A stretch of 64,000 nt of DNA. Origin: Paenibacillus thalictri. Lineage in GTDB: Bacteria; Bacillota; Bacilli; Paenibacillales; NBRC-103111. Both the position numbers and the translations under genes were made by a program. Of this stretch, positions 7,719 through 15,357 are shown piece after piece (position 1 is the stretch's first letter; the number at the start of each line of letters is the position of its first letter). The notes below the pieces were generated by a model that was not told where the DNA came from, made no database searches, and was given only the letters and a program-made list of their open reading frames with translations. The stretch is from assembly GCF_004307995.1 (NCBI RefSeq), contig NZ_SIRE01000036.1:24206-88205 (forward strand). Direction: 5' to 3'.

Positions 7719-8313
7719 AGTCCATGTAAAAATAATACAGACGGATAAGAGTGTCAGTTTAATCGACGCTCTTATCTTTGTTCTTCCAGATAATATTTAT
7801 TCTCATTTGATATTTACAGAGTAGGTTTACAAAATAAAGGATGGTTTCCTTGTTATAGAGTTAATCCTGTGGGATCGCTGAACAATCATTCGTTCGATGC
7901 CTAAATCCATTGTTCATTGGCATGTTTGTTGGTGCAAGGCAAGAATGAACTGAAAAGTAAGAATGTCAGCCCTTTCTCAGAAAAATTGCAGAAATCGATA
8001 GTCACATCAAGTGGACAGTGTATAGTTCATGGTACGCTGTATCTTTTCTTTTTATTAGCCAACACGCCGGTAGGTGGGGTATCGTACAAAAAACACTCTC
8101 ATCGCTGTAATTAATATTAGCAAAACAAGGAAGAAGATAAACAAGCTGACAAAGAGGAAGCCGGTTACGGGGCGTCGCTTTGGGGACATCAAAACTGGTG
8201 ACGATGGAGCTAACCCCAATGCATAGTGTCCGAAGTTTTATGTATTCAAAGCCAGAACAGCAACAAACCCTTTAGCATCGCGGTTTCATGAACCACCATG
8301 TATACAAAAAACA
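7719..8313. other. Gene-free stretch between accessory region and ssrA
   Basis: Apart from the terminator at 7744-7784 nothing firm is seen. An open frame of 65 codons at 7917-8114 has no ribosome site and no recognisable product. Around 8120-8205 a short plus-strand frame ending GASLWGHQNW then stop looks like the tail of a lost gene, but has no start. This stretch may contain the right junction of an integrated element. Confidence 0.35.
7744..7784 (+). terminator. Intrinsic terminator of the SLH/zinc-ribbon operon
   Basis: A ten-pair stem, GATAAGAGTG (7744-7753) with CGCTCTTATC (7767-7776), followed by TTTGTTCTT. It lies 26 bp after the stop of the zinc-ribbon gene. Confidence 0.8.
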
Positions 8314-8341
8314 AAACGACAGCGGCTAATGGCTGTCGTTT
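8305..8341 (-). terminator. Intrinsic terminator of ssrA
   Basis: A perfect ten-pair stem, AAACGACAGC (8314-8323) with GCTGTCGTTT (8332-8341), loop of eight. On the minus strand it is followed by TGTTTTTTG. It lies 14 bp beyond the 3' end of tmRNA. Confidence 0.85.
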
Positions 8342-8354
8342 CGTTCATTTTAAA

Positions 8355-8715
8355 TGGAGACGAGGGGAGTCGAACCCCTGTCCGAAGATAACGCCACATA
8401 AGCTTCTACGGGTGTAGTCACAGTTTTGATGTCACCCGAGCGTCGCCCCGTAACCGGCTACGCGTTGGGTCAGCCTGATTGTCTTCTTCCGTTTGACCCC
8501 AGGCGGAGACCAAACGGCGTATCCCACTAAGGTTGAGCCCCTATCCTAGCACATGGGCGATGCTAAGCAGAAGCACGCTCACAGGTTATTAAGCTGCGAA
8601 AGCGTAGTTTTGTTGTTGTTTGCCATTTAATAGGCGTTAGCGTTGATGAAGCGGACGCTCCCCACTACCCGCTACTCATGCTCGAACTACCCCCGTCGAA
8701 TCCAAAAACGTCCCC
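8355..8715 (-). ncRNA. ssrA: tmRNA (10Sa RNA)
   Basis: Transfer-messenger RNA of about 361 nt that rescues stalled ribosomes together with SmpB, whose gene lies just upstream. The 5' end GGGGACG at 8715 pairs with CGTCTCC near 8355 to form the acceptor stem, and the T-arm GGGGTTCGACTCCCC precedes it. The tag frame, read on the minus strand near 8630-8600, encodes GKQQQNYAFAA and two stops, the usual hydrophobic ...AA degradation tag of Bacillota. The 3' CCA is not encoded (CTCCA is followed by TTT). The accessory region begins immediately beyond its 3' end and terminator. Ends are set by pairing and may be off by a base or two. Confidence 0.95.
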
Positions 8716-8841
8716 GAGATAGAAAGAGCATCATAGCTACTGTCGTCATGCCAGCTGCAAATTTGATGCTTACTTATTATATCACAAGTTGAGCCGCTGT
8801 ACAGATCAACCTGATGGCAAACTTGGCAAAAGAAAACCGGA

Positions 8842-9321
8842 TTACCGCGCCACCTTCTGCTTCTCGCGAAGCGCCCGTTGGATATCGCGCTGCGCATCCC
8901 GCTTTGCTTCCGTTTCGCGTTTGTCGAACTGCTTCTTCCCGCGTCCTAAACCGAGCAGCAACTTCGCATAGCCGTTGCGGATGTACACCTTCAGTGGCAC
9001 TAGTGTGTAGCCCTGCTGCTTAGCCAGACCAAGCAGCTTGCTGATTTCCCTCTTCTTCAGCAGCAGCTTTCTGGCCCGCGTAGGATCGCTCGGATTGTGG
9101 CGATTCCCCTGCTCGAATGGGCTGATATGCATATTGTGGACAAATGCTTCGCCATTACGAATCGTCGAGAAGCTGTCGCCAATGTTCGCTCTGCCCAAAC
9201 GCAGCGATTTGATCTCCGTGCCGGTCAGCACCATGCCGCATTCATAGGTTTCTTCGATGAAATAGTCATGGGAAGCCTTTTTATTCTGGGCGAGCACCTT
9301 GCCATCCGCTTTCTTGACCAT
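8842..9321 (-). CDS. smpB: SsrA-binding protein SmpB
   Basis: A 159-residue tmRNA-binding partner in trans-translation. The start is the ATG at 9321 (MVKKADGK) with GAGGGTGG upstream; six extra codons upstream lack a site. The family signatures are present: NKKASHDYFIEETYECGMVLTGTEIKSLR, seen across residues 12-41, then AFVHNMHISPFEQGNRHN and the KLLLKKREI segment; the C-terminal tail is basic and helical (RETEAKRDAQRDIQ), as needed for entry into the mRNA channel. It lies 126 bp from ssrA, the standard arrangement. Confidence 0.97.
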   Translation of the reverse strand: MVKKADGKVLAQNKKASHDYFIEETYECGMVLTGTEIKSLRLGRANIGDSFSTIRNGEAFVHNMHISPFEQGNRHNPSDPTRARKLLLKKREISKLLGLAKQQGYTLVPLKVYIRNGYAKLLLGLGRGKKQFDKRETEAKRDAQRDIQRALREKQKVAR

Positions 9322-9339
9322 GAAACCACCCTCAATCAA

Positions 9340-9704
9340 GTCAAATTTGGATTGGAGTAAATTGTATCAACTGCCGCCCAATAAATCAAGCTCTTACGCC
9401 GGACAATTTCATTATAAAAAAAGACTCAATGGCCAAGCCTTGCACGGCGCGTACATTTGGAAGTCATCGGCTTCGGGCAACGGCCGGCAACGATACGAGA
9501 GTATCGCATGGCGGTGGTCGGACCACGACTCACTGCAGTTACCATAATACGAAGCAGCACCATATTATTTCGATAGAACTCTAGATGCAAACCAGTGGCC
9601 GCAATCGATTGAGAATATCCCGGATCGGATTGAATTAATTGAGATTCTTCCGACAACCTTCCAGCCACCAGTAGATCGTTCTTTAAATCCTGTAACTCAA
9701 ACCC
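9340..9704. other. Spacer between rnr and smpB, no gene seen
   Basis: About 365 bp after the rnr stop. No frame with a ribosome site stands out. A small palindrome, CGATACGAGAGTATCG, lies near 9491-9506, and GGTCGGACCACGACT repeats occur nearby. smpB probably has its own promoter here, but I cannot pick one with confidence. Confidence 0.35.
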
Positions 9705-12254
9705 TTACTTTTTCTTCTTCCTTACAAAAGCGCCGATAAAATCTTTTTTCCCGCTTTTGCTTTGGCCTCTCCGGCCGCCGCCGCTTTTGCCCGCTGCATC
9801 AGCCGCGCCTTTACGTCTGCCTCCGGGTTTACCGGACGCTGCCGACAGCCTTGTACCGGCACCGCCGCCCTCACGCGGGGCGTCTTTGCCTGCTCCCGCC
9901 GCATATTCACCGCCGCCGCTTCTGGAAGCTTTGCCGCTGTTTCGGCGGCCTTTAAATTCCCCGGCTGCAGCGCTTCCTCCGCTCCGGCTGCCGCCTGCGC
10001 TTCGGCCGCCGCTTGTACTTCTTGCGCTGCGGCCATTGCGAGCTCTATCTCCACCCCGTTGAGCCTCACGCACCGGTTTGAAGGTATCGCCGCCGAACCC
10101 GAAACCGACTTTTTTCTGCCGCGGCTTCATATCGACCATCTCAAAATCGATCGTATGCTCATCCATGTTAACCCGGGCTATACGTACCTTCACTTCGTCG
10201 CCGAGCCGGTATATTTTCGAAGTGCGCTCGCCGATCAAAGCATGCTGCGCTTCATGGTAGTGGTAATAATCGTCGGTCAGATCGCTGAGCCGAATTAACC
10301 CCTCCACCGTATTCTCCAGCTCTACGAAAATGCCAAAGCTAGTCACACTGCTAATAATGCCTTCAAACTCTTCTCCGACTTTATCGAGCATGTATTCCGC
10401 CTTCTTCAGCGCTTCGGTCTCCCGCTCCGCGTCCACGGCGATTCTCTCACGCTCCGACGATTGTTTGGCATAATCGTCCATACGTCCGGCCAAATAATCG
10501 TAATGCTTTTCCGACAAAGAGCCTTGCTCCAGCACCTCACGCATTACACGGTGAATAATCAGATCGGGATATCTGCGGATCGGCGAGGTGAAATGCGAAT
10601 AAAATTCCGCGGCAAGTCCGAAGTGCCCCGTATTCTGGGCATCGTATTTCGCCTGCTTCATCGATCTCAGCATCACCGTGCTGATCACCGTCTCTTCTTT
10701 CGTCCCTTTGATTTCCTCCAGGAGCGACTGAAGCGCCTTCGGCTGCAGCGTGTTGCCTTTGCTTTTCACGATATAACCGAAGTTCGTAATGAACTCCATA
10801 AAATGCTGAAGTTTTTCCGTATCCGGATCCTCGTGAATCCGGTAAAGGAACGGCACCTTGAGCCAGTGAAAATGCTCGGCAACCGTTTCATTGGCGGCCA
10901 GCATGAATTCCTCAATAATTTGTTCCGCGATCGTACGGTCCCTTTTGACGATATCCGTCGGTTTGCCGTTTTCGTCCACAAGAATTTTGGATTCTTGAAA
11001 ATCAAAGTCAATCGCGCCGCGGCGCATCCGCTTATGCCGCAGTTTCCGCGCGAGCTCCTCCATCAGACGAAAATCATCCAGCAATGGAGCATACCGCTCC
11101 ATCAGCTCGGTATCTTCGCCTTCCAGCAGAATGCGCACATTTTTATAAGTCATCCGTTCGGTCGTTTTAATCATGCTTGTAAAAATGTCATGCCGAACCA
11201 CGTTGGCCCCAGCGTCAAATTCCATCTCACACGACATGGTGAGCCGGTCCACTTGAGGGTTCAGCGAGCAGATTCCGTTAGACAGACGATGCGGCAGCAT
11301 CGGTATCACCCGGTCCACCAAATACACGCTGCAGCCCCGGTTGTACGCTTCACGATCAAGCGCCGAATTCTCGCGAACGTAGTAACTGACGTCGGCAATA
11401 TGCACCCCGAGCACATAATTCCCGTTAGGCAGCCGCTCCACATTGACCGCATCGTCCAGATCCTTCGCATCTTCGCCGTCGATCGTGACAATACGCTTAT
11501 GCCGCAAATCCCTTCGGCCGCTCAAATCAAAATCGGGTCCGATCGACTCCGGCACCGTCTCCGCTTCTTCCATCACCTCGTCGGGAAATGCCTCCGGCAG
11601 CTGGTACTTACGAATAATCGAGATAATATCAACGCCCGGATCGTTGCGATGGCCCAGAATCTCGATAACTTCCCCTTCGGCCGCCGCCCGTCCTTCCGGA
11701 TAATGCACAAGGTTAACGACGACCTTATGCCCGTCCATCGCTCCATGAAACTTCTCCAGAGGGATAAAAATATCTCTCACAATCCGTTTATCGTCGGGTA
11801 TGACAAAAGCATACGTATCGTGGTTCTGGAACGTGCCCACCACTTGCGAATTCGCACGGTTCACCACCCGCACGACCTCGCCCTCCATCCGGCCTCCGCT
11901 CGCGCTTTTCGACGTAATCCGAACCAGGATTATATCGCCGTTCATGGCTCCGGCCATATCGTTGGCGTGAATGTACACATCCGGATAATCCTTATCGTCG
12001 GGCAGCAGAAAGCCGAATCCTTTGGCATGCGCCTGCAGTTTGCCGCGCAGCAGGTTCATACGCTCCGGCACACCGTATCGCTCATTGCGGGTTCTTAAGA
12101 TAAGCCCTTCATTCTCCATTTTGTTCAGCAGCTTTAAAAACTGCTTAAATTCCTCTGCGCTTTCAATGCCAAAATGCTTCTCTAGCTCTTGATAGGTCAT
12201 CGGCTTATACGCCGTCTCGCGCATAAAGCTAAGAAGCTGTTCATCATCTATCAC
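9705..12254 (-). CDS. rnr: Ribonuclease R with long basic Gly/Ser/Arg tail
   Basis: 3'-5' exoribonuclease of the RNB family, 849 residues, which degrades structured RNA and works with tmRNA/SmpB; this explains the neighbourhood secG-rnr-smpB-ssrA. An N-terminal winged helix (about 1-70) is followed by two cold-shock domains (YPDVYIHANDM; YAFVIPDDKRIVRDIF), the RNB catalytic centre (TIDGEDAKDLDDAVNVE with clustered Asp, then GVHIADVSYYV) and an S1 domain (about 645-725). The last 120 residues are a low-complexity basic tail (GGRSAGGSRSGG type), longer than the Lys-rich tail usual in the family; most bacterial RNase R are about 760-810 residues. It starts at GTG (12254) behind AAGGATGGTGA. Confidence 0.96.
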   Translation of the reverse strand: MIDDEQLLSFMRETAYKPMTYQELEKHFGIESAEEFKQFLKLLNKMENEGLILRTRNERYGVPERMNLLRGKLQAHAKGFGFLLPDDKDYPDVYIHANDMAGAMNGDIILVRITSKSASGGRMEGEVVRVVNRANSQVVGTFQNHDTYAFVIPDDKRIVRDIFIPLEKFHGAMDGHKVVVNLVHYPEGRAAAEGEVIEILGHRNDPGVDIISIIRKYQLPEAFPDEVMEEAETVPESIGPDFDLSGRRDLRHKRIVTIDGEDAKDLDDAVNVERLPNGNYVLGVHIADVSYYVRENSALDREAYNRGCSVYLVDRVIPMLPHRLSNGICSLNPQVDRLTMSCEMEFDAGANVVRHDIFTSMIKTTERMTYKNVRILLEGEDTELMERYAPLLDDFRLMEELARKLRHKRMRRGAIDFDFQESKILVDENGKPTDIVKRDRTIAEQIIEEFMLAANETVAEHFHWLKVPFLYRIHEDPDTEKLQHFMEFITNFGYIVKSKGNTLQPKALQSLLEEIKGTKEETVISTVMLRSMKQAKYDAQNTGHFGLAAEFYSHFTSPIRRYPDLIIHRVMREVLEQGSLSEKHYDYLAGRMDDYAKQSSERERIAVDAERETEALKKAEYMLDKVGEEFEGIISSVTSFGIFVELENTVEGLIRLSDLTDDYYHYHEAQHALIGERTSKIYRLGDEVKVRIARVNMDEHTIDFEMVDMKPRQKKVGFGFGGDTFKPVREAQRGGDRARNGRSARSTSGGRSAGGSRSGGSAAAGEFKGRRNSGKASRSGGGEYAAGAGKDAPREGGGAGTRLSAASGKPGGRRKGAADAAGKSGGGRRGQSKSGKKDFIGAFVRKKKK

Positions 12255-12549
12255 AGGGTCACCATCCTTCTTTATTCAATTAACGTTCACGTTTCACGTG
12301 TTTTATGATATGTGCAAGCATATGCAATAATGTGGGCCCGGACCGATAGTATTAACAGTATAACCGATTTTAGCGAAATCAAAGCCTGGCCCTTGCCGTG
12401 GAATAAAAAAACAGCAGGAGCCATTGTCCTGCTGTCGTTTCGTATAGAATCAGATGATATGCCTGAGGCGCTAACCATCTAATCCGCAAGAAAAGCTTCC
12501 TGTATGGCACGAATGCGCTTCGTTAAAAGGGCTTCGATCAGAAGTTTTC
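12255..12549. other. Spacer between secG and rnr
   Basis: Contains the secG terminator (12404-12435) and presumably the rnr promoter, which I could not define. No gene is seen. Confidence 0.4.
12404..12435 (-). terminator. Intrinsic terminator of secG
   Basis: Nine-pair stem ACAGCAGGA (12411-12419) with TCCTGCTGT (12427-12435) and, on the minus strand, a run of seven T directly after. It separates secG from rnr. Confidence 0.88.
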
Positions 12550-13029
12550 TTATTTTTGCGGTGTTGCTGTCGCCGGAGGCGTTGTTGTTCCCGCTGCCGG
12601 AGGTGTCGTCGTTGTACCGGTTGCCGGTGCAGGCGTCGCCGCCGGAGGCGTTGTAGTGGTTCCTGTTGCTGGCGGTGTCGTTGTTGTACCTGCAGCTGGT
12701 GGCGTAGTTGTTGTGCCGGCTGCCGGAGGCGTCGCTGCCCCAGTATCCGGGGTTGACGCTGCCGGAGGTGTCGTAAGATCGATCGACGACTGATTCGTCG
12801 GCACGAAATAGGCGACAAGAACGGCTAATATGAAAAATGCGGCGGCTAAGCTCATCGTCAAACGAGACAAAAACAGCTCCAGTCCACGCGCTTTTTGTTT
12901 ACCGAACAAATGCTCGGCGCCTCCCGAGATAGCACCCGATAAGCCCGCGCTTTTTCCTTTTTGCAAAAGAACTGCAGCAATCAAACCAAGCGATGCTATA
13001 ATCAAGATCACTTTCAATGCGATTTCCAT
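12550..13029 (-). CDS. secG: SecG translocase subunit with Thr/Pro repeat tail
   Basis: Subunit of the SecYEG protein-export channel. The first 78 residues are a standard SecG: a membrane helix at 3-22, the cytoplasmic loop QKGKSAGLSGAISGGAEHLFG, and a second helix at about 55-76 (LAAAFFILAVLVAYF). Usual SecG proteins end there at 70-80 residues. Here 81 more residues follow, almost all Thr, Pro, Ala and Gly, in repeats of the type TTTTPPAAG; the DNA of 12560-12780 is correspondingly repetitive. The tail would face the outside of the cell. Start ATG at 13029; GGTGG upstream. The rnr gene follows after a terminator, as in many Bacillota. Confidence 0.93.
   Translation of the reverse strand: MEIALKVILIIASLGLIAAVLLQKGKSAGLSGAISGGAEHLFGKQKARGLELFLSRLTMSLAAAFFILAVLVAYFVPTNQSSIDLTTPPAASTPDTGAATPPAAGTTTTPPAAGTTTTPPATGTTTTPPAATPAPATGTTTTPPAAGTTTPPATATPQK
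12558..12780. repeat. Tandem imperfect repeats coding the SecG tail
   Basis: Short repeats of about 15-36 bp (GGAGGCGTTGTTGT-like units on the plus strand) encode the TTTTPPA(A/T)G series. The codon third positions vary between units, so the repeat is maintained at protein level as well as DNA level; it could change length by slippage. Confidence 0.7.
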
Positions 13030-13198
13030 TATGTTCCACCCCCTAGTGCAGAAGAAGTCCCTGAAAACAGACAGTATTCACATTTTATCACATTAAATGG
13101 ACAAACACAACTTGTACCATCGGGAAAAACTGGATGTCACGCCAAGCGTCACATCCACCGCCAACGAACCCCTTGCAATAACGTTCCGGTCGGCGCGG

Positions 13199-13903
13199 CT
13201 ATCCTCTGGCCCCCTGCGAGCTCTGCGTTTTCCTAGTGCCGGCAAACGCCTGAATCGCCAGCTTGGCGCACCATAAAGCGAACAACGAGAACAGCACCGC
13301 CCACGCGATCGAAGGAATTCCCGTCATGCGGCTTAAGTTGGAGGCATCACCCGCCTTCGCCGGGTTCGTCGAGGCGTACAATACCAGCGACAACGCCCCG
13401 AAAACGGACTCCTCAAGCGTTAGAAACGAAAGCAACAGGTAATAGAAGTTGCGGATCCATTTGGCCCCAAAAGCCAGGACAAGCACATTAAGAATAATAA
13501 AGCCGATCAGCCACAACATGCCAAATTGATTACGCACGAACAAAATCAAGCTGATCAGGGCAATTAACGTCATAATCTGCAGCCCGAGCCGCTGCTTTCC
13601 TTTGGCGTAGGAGTGGAATAGGAACACGGCGAAAAGCGAAGCCGTCATGTACCCGGCAAGCGAAATCGGAATCAGACTCCAGCTGGAGGAGACAGACGAA
13701 TAAGTGACACCGCTATGATCGCCGTACAGCTCGATATACATCACTTTGCCGGATAAGGCAAGCGTAACGACAGCATGGCCGAATTCATGTACCATTGTGT
13801 CCAAATTGCGAAAGAAAGATGAGAAAGGGATGAAATGCGTCAAAAAGGCGGAACCCAGCAAAAATAATATCGTCTTCAGCCAGTTGCTCATTCCTTGGTT
13901 CAT
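13199..13903 (-). CDS. M50-like membrane metalloprotease
   Basis: A 234-residue membrane protein with the zinc protease motif HEFGH near residue 38, placed at the edge of a hydrophobic segment as in site-2 protease (M50/M50B-like) families. About five to six hydrophobic segments follow (for example IPISLAGYMTASLFAVFLF, IMTLIALISLILF, MLWLIGFIILNVLVLAFGA and a C-terminal helix near AWAVLFSLFALW). The ATG at 13903 (MNQGMSNW) has GGCGGCGAGG upstream; the frame is open ten codons further. Related Bacillota proteins are annotated as peptidase M50B-like, with unknown substrates. It stands alone between secG and eno. Confidence 0.75.
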   Translation of the reverse strand: MNQGMSNWLKTILFLLGSAFLTHFIPFSSFFRNLDTMVHEFGHAVVTLALSGKVMYIELYGDHSGVTYSSVSSSWSLIPISLAGYMTASLFAVFLFHSYAKGKQRLGLQIMTLIALISLILFVRNQFGMLWLIGFIILNVLVLAFGAKWIRNFYYLLLSFLTLEESVFGALSLVLYASTNPAKAGDASNLSRMTGIPSIAWAVLFSLFALWCAKLAIQAFAGTRKTQSSQGARG

Positions 13904-13934
13904 CCCCTCGCCGCCGGAGCGCTGCCGACGCATA

Positions 13935-13972
13935 CTAAAAATGAGAGGGGACGTTCGTCATCCCCTCTCATT
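13935..13972 (-). terminator. Terminator of the glycolytic operon
   Basis: A twelve-pair stem, AATGAGAGGGGA (13940-13951) with TCCCCTCTCATT (13961-13972), followed on the minus strand by TTTTTAG. It lies 14 bp after the eno stop. Confidence 0.92.
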
Positions 13973-13985
13973 CCCATTATCTATA

Positions 13986-15278
13986 TTATTTAAAGTTTTT
14001 CAAGTTGTAGAACGCTTTTTTGCCGGCATATTGAGCAACCGATTGAAGCTGGTCTTCGATGCGGAGCAATTGGTTGTACTTCGCTACGCGGTCCGTACGG
14101 GATGGAGCGCCGGTTTTGATTTGGCCAGCGTTGGTTGCTACGGCGATGTCGGCAATCGTGCTGTCTTCGCTTTCGCCGGAACGGTGCGAGATCACCGCTG
14201 TGTAACCAGCGCGTTTCGCCATTTCGATCGCGTCAAACGTTTCCGTCAAGGAACCGATTTGGTTTACTTTCACGAGGATCGAGTTGCCGATGCCTTTTTC
14301 GATACCTTGGGACAAGCGCTCGGTGTTTGTTACGAACAAGTCGTCGCCAACCAATTGCACCTGGCCGCCCAAACGGTCGGTCAGCAGCTTCCAGCCTTCC
14401 CAATCGTCTTCGGAACAGCCGTCTTCGATCGTGATGATCGGATATTTCTCTACCCAGGAAGCAAGCAGATCAACGAACTCGGAAGGAGTAAACGATTTGC
14501 CTTCGCCTTCGAGGTGGTATTTGCCGTCTTTGAAGAACTCCGTGGAAGCAACGTCCATACCAAGGAATACGTCAACGCCCGGTTTGTAGCCTGCACGTTC
14601 GATTGCGGAAATGATCGTTTGGATCGCTTCTTCGTTGGAGCCCAGGTTCGGTGCAAAGCCGCCTTCGTCACCAACAGCCGTGTTAAGGCCTTTTTCCTTC
14701 AGAACGGATTTCAGGTTGTGGAAAATTTCCGCGCCTGTACGAAGAGCTTCTTTGAAGGAAGGAGCGCCTACCGGAAGCACCATGAACTCTTGCACGTCGA
14801 CGTTGTTGTCGGCATGCGCACCGCCGTTGATGATGTTCATCATCGGAACCGGCAATGTTTTGGCGTTAAATCCTCCGAGGTATACGTACAAAGGAATGTC
14901 CAAAGCTTCAGCCGCTGCGCGCGCTACGGCCATGGAAACGGCCAGAATCGCGTTAGCGCCGAGCTTGGCTTTGTTTGGCGTGCCGTCGAGCTCGATCATA
15001 CGTTTGTCGATGCCGACTTGGTCCAATGCGTCCATGCCGATGATTTCCGGTGCGATTTGATCGTTCACGTTCTCAACGGCTTTCAGAACGCCTTTACCAA
15101 GGTAACGGGACTTGTCCCCGTCGCGAAGCTCAACGGCTTCATATGCTCCGGTCGATGCGCCTGAAGGCACAATCGCGCGTCCGCGTGCACCGGACTCCAG
15201 CGTTACTTCTACTTCAACAGTCGGATTGCCGCGGGAATCCAATACTTCCAGGGCATAAACATGAGAAATGATGGTCAT
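13986..15278 (-). CDS. eno: Enolase
   Basis: Phosphopyruvate hydratase, 430 residues, converting 2-phosphoglycerate to phosphoenolpyruvate in the cytoplasm and also a usual degradosome partner. The family landmarks are all present: SRGNPTVEVEV at the start, the ASTG loop, the metal ligands in FLGMDVASTEF, IEDG and VGDDLFVTN, and the catalytic Lys and His in ILVKVNQIG and ISHRSGESED. Start ATG at 15278 after AAAGGAGTG. It is the last gene of the operon and is followed by a strong terminator. Confidence 0.98.
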   Translation of the reverse strand: MTIISHVYALEVLDSRGNPTVEVEVTLESGARGRAIVPSGASTGAYEAVELRDGDKSRYLGKGVLKAVENVNDQIAPEIIGMDALDQVGIDKRMIELDGTPNKAKLGANAILAVSMAVARAAAEALDIPLYVYLGGFNAKTLPVPMMNIINGGAHADNNVDVQEFMVLPVGAPSFKEALRTGAEIFHNLKSVLKEKGLNTAVGDEGGFAPNLGSNEEAIQTIISAIERAGYKPGVDVFLGMDVASTEFFKDGKYHLEGEGKSFTPSEFVDLLASWVEKYPIITIEDGCSEDDWEGWKLLTDRLGGQVQLVGDDLFVTNTERLSQGIEKGIGNSILVKVNQIGSLTETFDAIEMAKRAGYTAVISHRSGESEDSTIADIAVATNAGQIKTGAPSRTDRVAKYNQLLRIEDQLQSVAQYAGKKAFYNLKNFK

Positions 15279-15357
15279 GAAATGTACACTCCTTTAATAG
15301 TTAGTTACTTAAAATGATTTGTGTTCTCGAAGCCGTGATTGCCCGAACCATACTCGA

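Noticed and set aside
7917..8114. 65-codon plus-strand frame after the zinc-ribbon gene
   Set aside because: No ribosome site, no recognisable composition, and it lies beyond a strong terminator.
10461..12098. A 545-codon open frame opposite rnr, and similar long frames opposite eno (13746-15164), gpmI, tpiA and floT
   Set aside because: They mirror highly expressed genes with strong codon bias; the products are rich in His, Arg and Phe, have no ribosome sites and match no family.
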